Of a stretch of 64,000 nt of DNA, positions 60,401 through 64,000 are shown piece by piece. Both the position numbers and the translations under genes were made by a program. The notes beneath the pieces were generated by a model. The model worked only from the letters and a program-made list of their open reading frames with translations, ran no database searches and was not told the DNA's origin. Source of the stretch: Bradyrhizobium oligotrophicum S58 (GTDB taxonomy: Bacteria > Pseudomonadota > Alphaproteobacteria > Rhizobiales > Xanthobacteraceae); assembly GCF_000344805.1 (NCBI RefSeq), contig NC_020453.1, positions 4,807,001-4,871,000 of the forward strand. The letters run 5' to 3'. Numbering within the stretch: the stretch's first letter is position 1; every line of letters begins with the position of its first letter.

Positions 60401-61802
60401 CTACACACCCAAGCTGAAATCGCTCACGCTCGATCTGCTGGCCGGGCACGAGTTGCGGATGGAAGCCTATCAGCCGGGTCCGTCGTCGGACATGGTATTT
60501 CATCTGCACCCGTTCGGGATCGCGGAGGCTCGCGCGGCCGCGACCGGCTTCCCCCTGCTCGCCGATTACGGCAATGAGGGCGAGCTGTTGATCGGCCTCG
60601 ACGGGTTGCGTCCGCCCGAAACGCTGTCGCTGCTGTTCCAGATGGCCGAGGGCAGCGCCAATGCCGATGTCGACCATCCGCCGATCCGCTGGAGCGTGCT
60701 CGACCAGAACGGCTGGGTGGACCTCCCGGGCGAGGCGGTCCTGCACGACGGCACCCGCGAGTTGATCAACTCCGGCATCATCACCTTCGCACTGCCGGAG
60801 GCTTCGCCGGACGCGCGATTGCCCGCGGGGCCCTATTGGCTGCGCGCCAGCGTATCCGTGGGCGCGAGCGCCGTCTGTGACGCCATCGCGATCCATCCGC
60901 AGGCGGCGCTCGCAACGCGTGAGCTGCAAAGCACCGCCTCGGCCGATCTGACGCCGCTGCCGGTGAAGACGATCAAGGCGTTGTTTGCACCGTTGCCCGG
61001 CATTGCCGCAGTTCGCCAGCCCTATGCCTCGTTCGGCGGCCGGCCGGCTGAGGACGCGCGCAGCTTCTATGCCTCGTCGAGCGAACGGCTGCGGCACAAG
61101 CAGCGTGCTGTCACGGCTTGGGATTATGAGCGCCTGGTGCTGCGTCGCTTTCCGGGCATCTACAAAGCCAAGTGCCTGCCGGCGACCTCGAACGAGGCCG
61201 CAATGGACCGACGCGACGCTCTCGGCTTGGTGCGGCTGATCGTCATTCCGGACATTCGCGGCAAGAGCCTGTTCGATCCGTTCGAGCCGAAGGCTTCGTC
61301 GGCGACGCTCGCCGACATTGCAGATTATCTGGCGCCGCTGCTGCCGGGGTCGGCGCGGCTCAGCGTCGAGAACGCCAGATATGTCCAGGTACGCATCCGG
61401 GTCGGCGTCCGCTTCGTCGACCAGAACAATCCGGCGCTGTGGAAACAGCGGCTCAACGACGATCTCAACCGCTTCCTGTCGCCCTGGGCATTCGATGACG
61501 GCGCCGACATCATGATCGGGCGCCGCATCTATGCCAGCAGCATCGTCAACTTCATCGACCGGCGGACCTATGTCGACTACGTCGCAGGCATCAAGCTGTT
61601 CTCGAGCGAGGACGGCGACGTCTTCACGCTGGCGCCGCCGGGCGGCCCGGATGGAGACAGCGTCGGCTCGGAGCGTCCGGACGCCGTGCTGGTCGCGGCG
61701 CGCCGCCATGAGATCGATCTGATCGCCGACGAGATCTTCCCGGCCGATCAGTTCAAGGGACTGAACTACATGAAAGTCGAGCTCGATTTCATCGTCGGAT
61801 AG
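57417..61802 (+). CDS. Large baseplate J-type protein (Pvc11/Afp11-like)
   Basis: 1461-residue baseplate wedge protein. The N-terminus has FARLQATMIISDRYPDGVGV and an alpha-helical region around LLALFRLLGTARDALNGLVP. The C-terminal J-like part is recognisable: RPAEDARSFYASSSERLRHK then QRAVTAWDYERLVLRRFPGI and a final wedge domain (RLNDDLNRFLSPWAFDDGAD then IMIGRRIYASSIVNFIDRRT). It is longer than most homologues; about residues 230-560 hold helical repeats with no family I know. It lies 4 bases after the tip gene. It should link the hub to the sheath in a hexagonal baseplate. Confidence 0.9.
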   Translation: MAPQPPTEIPSPRRDGTSQFARLQATMIISDRYPDGVGVDERTTRDLLGFLRTYVEHLVYYDADNQPAGDWSGLLGDLTDDQIISFIDNPAAASDDRLRRPHLVLLLALFRLLGTARDALNGLVPRHLDYYYRDVLRLSPKPPVPDQVFVLFDLANGAQAVQIPAGTRLPAGRDAAKRERFFRTDADVVVNRAKISRLTTVFTDKLLIGLAEARDPRKGALGTKEDRFIAMLRLALGEPSPGGPLPSYAGKPVTYALLQSLAALVAFAPTTLHLQHFELRELIDRKRTRDNAGADWTKINAILQTAGRDARHDPNFVLNPANPRDFNANLATALNGAPNFAGLPEITTVDDLYVQRYRRDVQDAIVQKLHMPLVTFVTMMDLKRASDADWRVINGLLEHAGQDKRNKKDYSLPVTDPADFTGNMKEAVGPIDYTPTGTTSIDTYAAAVCNLEAYFFMSAEVFGSMMATAEQPEASVSEHAWQQVYDNLEEALRKKVFAARREVLRKMREQAGDPAAGLQLILAGAAGASPSATTGQLLEELKDWAPAADIQALKAIADAPKTASADQWLQAYDILERASRKRTQLPDPQPLRQDWLNLYAYADAPAVHPSPELESRWKTFGAAPPAQSPDQAPPETLGLAIGSPLFALSAGTRQITFNFGFYDDGGELIVAAPEQPFSVQVSTADGWVTLSADKVEVAGDANVDYSKLDDIAPIPGTTKLIGLRVRLTLPSSMPALAPLPADQVLAGCPWPMVRLTLRQIWDGTLGRWVIRYARLRSLRLARIHMRAAVGSYIQPAQNGEPLGPLLLENDLGPLDGKRPFEPFGPQPDAGAMLWIGHADLQNKRLRAVKLRLDWMGGPANLKDVYKAYPLQDPFTAKVSLVSGPVITPQGGASSLFVSDPADRSGRTQDASKPQPLEIASVSDALQPYAVPSPSTTSASARNLPHALRLELSVGFGHRDYAGLAATKAIALAVDTAVFAKSGGTITAANYTVGQPYTPKLKSLTLDLLAGHELRMEAYQPGPSSDMVFHLHPFGIAEARAAATGFPLLADYGNEGELLIGLDGLRPPETLSLLFQMAEGSANADVDHPPIRWSVLDQNGWVDLPGEAVLHDGTRELINSGIITFALPEASPDARLPAGPYWLRASVSVGASAVCDAIAIHPQAALATRELQSTASADLTPLPVKTIKALFAPLPGIAAVRQPYASFGGRPAEDARSFYASSSERLRHKQRAVTAWDYERLVLRRFPGIYKAKCLPATSNEAAMDRRDALGLVRLIVIPDIRGKSLFDPFEPKASSATLADIADYLAPLLPGSARLSVENARYVQVRIRVGVRFVDQNNPALWKQRLNDDLNRFLSPWAFDDGADIMIGRRIYASSIVNFIDRRTYVDYVAGIKLFSSEDGDVFTLAPPGGPDGDSVGSERPDAVLVAARRHEIDLIADEIFPADQFKGLNYMKVELDFIVG

Positions 61803-61835
61803 CAATTCACATGTGATGGCTGGTGCGAGGTTTCC

Positions 61836-63266
61836 ATGAACATCGATGACAACAAGAAATCGCGGGCGACGCTCAAATCCTATTTCGTCAAGAACGCGAT
61901 TCCGACCGAGCAGCAGTTCGCCCAGCTCATCGACAGCGTTCTCAACCAGCGCGATGATGGCGTCATCAAGCCTGCCGGCGGCGAACCGCTCTCGATCGAG
62001 GCGGTCGGCGATTTCGAGAAGGCCGTGAACTTCTACATGCAGATTTCCGACGCCAGCCCCGCCTGGACGCTGTCGCTGCGCCCGAGATCGAACCCAGCCG
62101 ATCCGCAGACCGGCCGGCCGGGCCTGTCGATCAACGACCCGGCCGGCGTCAGCCGCCTTGCGGTCGACGCCGCTACGGGCCGTGTCGGCATCGGCGTCGT
62201 TGCGCCGACCGAAGCGCTCGACGTGAATGGACGCGTCAAGGCCGCGATGCTCACCATTGGCCCGTGGCCGGCCAACCCTGCGCAGTACGGCTTCGTCGGC
62301 GCCACAGCGCTGGATCATACGCAGGGACAGAACTATGCCCTGCTGCAGAGCGCATCGGGCAACGATGCAGGTACCACGTATCTCAACTCACCCCTTTCGA
62401 TCCGGCTTCGGATCAAGAACGTCGATCGCCTGACGGTGACAACGAACGGCAATGTCGGGATTGGAACCGCGTCGCCCGCGAACCTGCTCGAAGTCGCGGG
62501 GGTCGCGAAATTCGGGTCGCTCGGCATCGGTCCCTGGCCCGCCGGCGGCAACTACATGCACTTCGGTGTAACGACCCTGAACCAGGCCGCGGCCGGCAAC
62601 TACGCGCTGCTGCAGAGCGCGGCCGGCGGCGATACCGGCACCACGTTTCTGAACTCGCCGACCTCGGTGCGGCTGCGCATCGGCAATGGTGACCGGCTCG
62701 TGGTCGATCCCGGCGAGACGACCGTGCTGGGTCCGTTCAAGACGCAAGGCGCCCATCTCGTCAAGCTCGGATATCCGTCGCCAAGCGGCCGCTATGGCAA
62801 TGACGGCATTCGCGGCGAGCCCAATCTGTGGCTCGACTCCTCCGGTACCGTCTTCCTCAAGCAGGGCTTTACATCGATCGGCATGGATGTCGCGGAACGC
62901 TTCCCGGCAGGCGAGGCGCTGGTGCCCGGCGACGTCGCCGTGTTCGACGAGCATGATCGGACGATCCACCGCTGCGACCGTGCCGTCGACCGCCGCGCGG
63001 TCGGTATCGTGTCCGGCGAGGCCGCCTTCATCCTCGGCATCGAGACCGAGGAGGTGCCGATCGCGCTGTGCGGCCGCGTTCCATGCAAGGTCGACGCCGA
63101 CGTCGCGCCGATCGCCGCCGGCGACCTGCTGACGACGAGCGCGACGCTAGGGCACGCGCAAAAGGTCGATGATCCCACCGCCTGTGCCGGTGCGATCATC
63201 GGCAAGGCCCTCACGTCGCTGGCCAGCGGCAAGGGCGAGATTCTCGTCTTGGTCCATGGGAGGTGA
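61836..63266 (+). CDS. Tail-fibre-like eCIS protein with duplicated module
   Basis: 476-residue protein. N-terminal residues 1-45 (RATLKSYFVKNAIPTEQQFA) look like the attachment region shared by eCIS fibre proteins. Then come two copies of an about 87-residue beta module, at 115-201 and 205-290, both with GxVGIG, IGPWPA, NYALLQSA, GTT-Y/F-LNSP and RLRI. The C-terminal part (from about 345) runs MDVAERFPAGEALVPGDVAV to KGEILVLVHGR and resembles trimeric-fibre end domains. No chaperone is visible. It sits between the two baseplate J-type genes, an unusual place for a receptor-binding fibre. Confidence 0.72.
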   Translation: MNIDDNKKSRATLKSYFVKNAIPTEQQFAQLIDSVLNQRDDGVIKPAGGEPLSIEAVGDFEKAVNFYMQISDASPAWTLSLRPRSNPADPQTGRPGLSINDPAGVSRLAVDAATGRVGIGVVAPTEALDVNGRVKAAMLTIGPWPANPAQYGFVGATALDHTQGQNYALLQSASGNDAGTTYLNSPLSIRLRIKNVDRLTVTTNGNVGIGTASPANLLEVAGVAKFGSLGIGPWPAGGNYMHFGVTTLNQAAAGNYALLQSAAGGDTGTTFLNSPTSVRLRIGNGDRLVVDPGETTVLGPFKTQGAHLVKLGYPSPSGRYGNDGIRGEPNLWLDSSGTVFLKQGFTSIGMDVAERFPAGEALVPGDVAVFDEHDRTIHRCDRAVDRRAVGIVSGEAAFILGIETEEVPIALCGRVPCKVDADVAPIAAGDLLTTSATLGHAQKVDDPTACAGAIIGKALTSLASGKGEILVLVHGR

Positions 63267-63268
63267 AC

Positions 63269-63505
63269 ATGTTCGTCGTCGGTACGACAAACGAAACAGC
63301 CAGCGGTCAGCCGGAAGCGGAGCGATCGACAATGGAAGATCGCCTCAAGGAACGCCTGATGCAATTGCGCGAGGAATTTGCGAGCGGCCAAGCCCAGCTG
63401 CTGCAGACCGAGGCGCGCGCGCGTGACTTGCGCGAGACGCTGCTGCGCATCAGCGGCGCCATCCAGGTGCTGTCCGAAGAGCTCGGCGAGACCAAGGAGG
63501 ACTGA
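63269..63505 (+). CDS. Small coiled-coil protein in eCIS cluster
   Basis: 78-residue protein. After a Ser/Thr-rich first 20 residues it is one continuous amphipathic helix (MEDRLKERLMQLREEFASGQ then LLQTEARARDLRETLLRISG), a predicted coiled coil. GGGAGGTG at 63257-63264 places the start at the ATG at 63269. It lies 2 bases after the fibre-like gene and before the second baseplate gene. The function is unknown; a fibre or baseplate connector is possible. Confidence 0.75.
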   Translation: MFVVGTTNETASGQPEAERSTMEDRLKERLMQLREEFASGQAQLLQTEARARDLRETLLRISGAIQVLSEELGETKED

Positions 63506-63510
63506 CGGTC

Positions 63511-64000
63511 GTGGACGCGCTATCGATTTCCACCGGTCCTCCGGAGCATCCGCTGCTCGATTTCACGGCCCTGCTGCGGCAGGGCCTGTCGGAGCTCGAA
63601 CGCCTCGCCGGGGAGCAGTGGACCGACTTCAACGCCCACGATCCCGGCATCACGCTGCTCGAGGCGATGTGCTACGCGCTCAGCGATCTCGGCTATCGAA
63701 CCTTCCATCCGATCCCCGACCTGCTTGCGGAAGCCGGAGGAGGCGGTGCAACCTGCCTGTTCACGCCCGCGCAGGCTCTGACCTGCAGGGCCATCACCCA
63801 GGATGATCTCAGGCGCATCGTCCTCGACGTGCCCGGCGTCAAGAATGCCTGGATCGTGCGAGCGGACGGCGCGTCACCGCCGCTGCGCTATGATCCCGCG
63901 GCCAAGACGATCTCGATCGACCGCGATGCGACGCCGGCGACGAACACCGAGCCGGTGATCCCCGGCGGGCTCTGGCGCGTGCTGGTGGAGAAATCCGATC
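63511..64000 (+). CDS. Second baseplate J-type protein (Pvc12/Afp12-like), cut by window end
   Basis: The first 163 codons of a baseplate wedge protein. GTG at 63511 is the start, with AAGGAGG 11 bases upstream. FTALLRQGLSELERLAGEQW then TDFNAHDPGITLLEAMCYAL SDLGYR is the typical N-terminus of Pvc12-type proteins. The frame is open to base 64000. In Pvc and Afp clusters this gene follows Pvc11 and precedes the fibre, the gp14 collar and the ATPase; those would lie outside. Confidence 0.9.
   Translation, partial: MDALSISTGPPEHPLLDFTALLRQGLSELERLAGEQWTDFNAHDPGITLLEAMCYALSDLGYRTFHPIPDLLAEAGGGGATCLFTPAQALTCRAITQDDLRRIVLDVPGVKNAWIVRADGASPPLRYDPAAKTISIDRDATPATNTEPVIPGGLWRVLVEKSD

Noticed and set aside
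49170..64000. Prophage or R-type pyocin
   Set aside because: DUF4255 cap, DUF5908, LysM Pvc7-like and several gp19 paralogues mark an eCIS; no capsid, portal, terminase, integrase or lysis genes are seen.

Overview
The window comes from a GC-rich alphaproteobacterium. Gene content (two branched-chain amino-acid/amide ABC systems, an XDH/CO-dehydrogenase-like molybdoenzyme, coenzyme-B12 ethanolamine ammonia-lyase, DUF1501/DUF1800 proteins) and protein style suggest Bradyrhizobium or a close relative. That assignment is an inference; no rRNA or other marker gene is present. Nearly all the DNA is coding. I see no insertion sequence, integrase, true tRNA gene or CRISPR array.

Layout. 1-4.2 kb: liv-type ABC transporter (minus strand, livM cut by the window edge). 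4.5-12.3 kb: S9 peptidase, a Tat-exported DUF1800/DUF1501 pair, and a BlaI-type repressor with an M56 (BlaR1-like) membrane peptidase. The blaI and DUF1800 promoters share an identical 12-bp palindrome. 12.4-14.3 kb: TetR repressor divergent from a TetX-like FAD monooxygenase, with two matching operators between them. 14.5-25 kb: housekeeping and metabolic genes (Spx/ArsC-like protein, SWI2/SNF2 helicase, tyrosinase with a small exported partner, GST, nitroreductase). 25.2-25.4 kb: a promoter-hairpin-terminator unit that looks like a small RNA.

25.69-27.96 kb is the most unusual region. Five tandem Y-RNA-like elements, all in the same direction, lead straight into a gene for a Ro60/TROVE protein. 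Each element has two helices flanking a conserved asymmetric internal loop, with compensatory base changes between copies. Three of the five carry a complete circularly permuted tRNA mimic: T-arm, closed acceptor stem, D-arm, then a GNRA-capped hairpin. No RtcB, RtcA or RtcR gene is nearby.

28-32.4 kb: GDPD, a decayed NADAR gene, a nucleotidyltransferase-like gene, a frameshifted small gene, a gene-free stretch of about 860 bp, and a Lin0512 protein. 32.4-39.4 kb: DeoR regulator and an Fbp/Phn-type ABC importer divergent from eutBC, probably ethanolamine uptake and cleavage. 39.4-48.7 kb: a second liv transporter cotranscribed with a three-subunit molybdenum hydroxylase, divergent from a TetR regulator. 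49.2 kb to the end: a contractile injection system of the eCIS (Pvc/Afp) type, running off the window inside a baseplate gene. It has one enlarged sheath, three tube-like paralogues, LysM, VgrG-like spike, gp25, PAAR-like tip, baseplate J and a fibre-like protein. Its ATPase and any effector genes would lie beyond the window.
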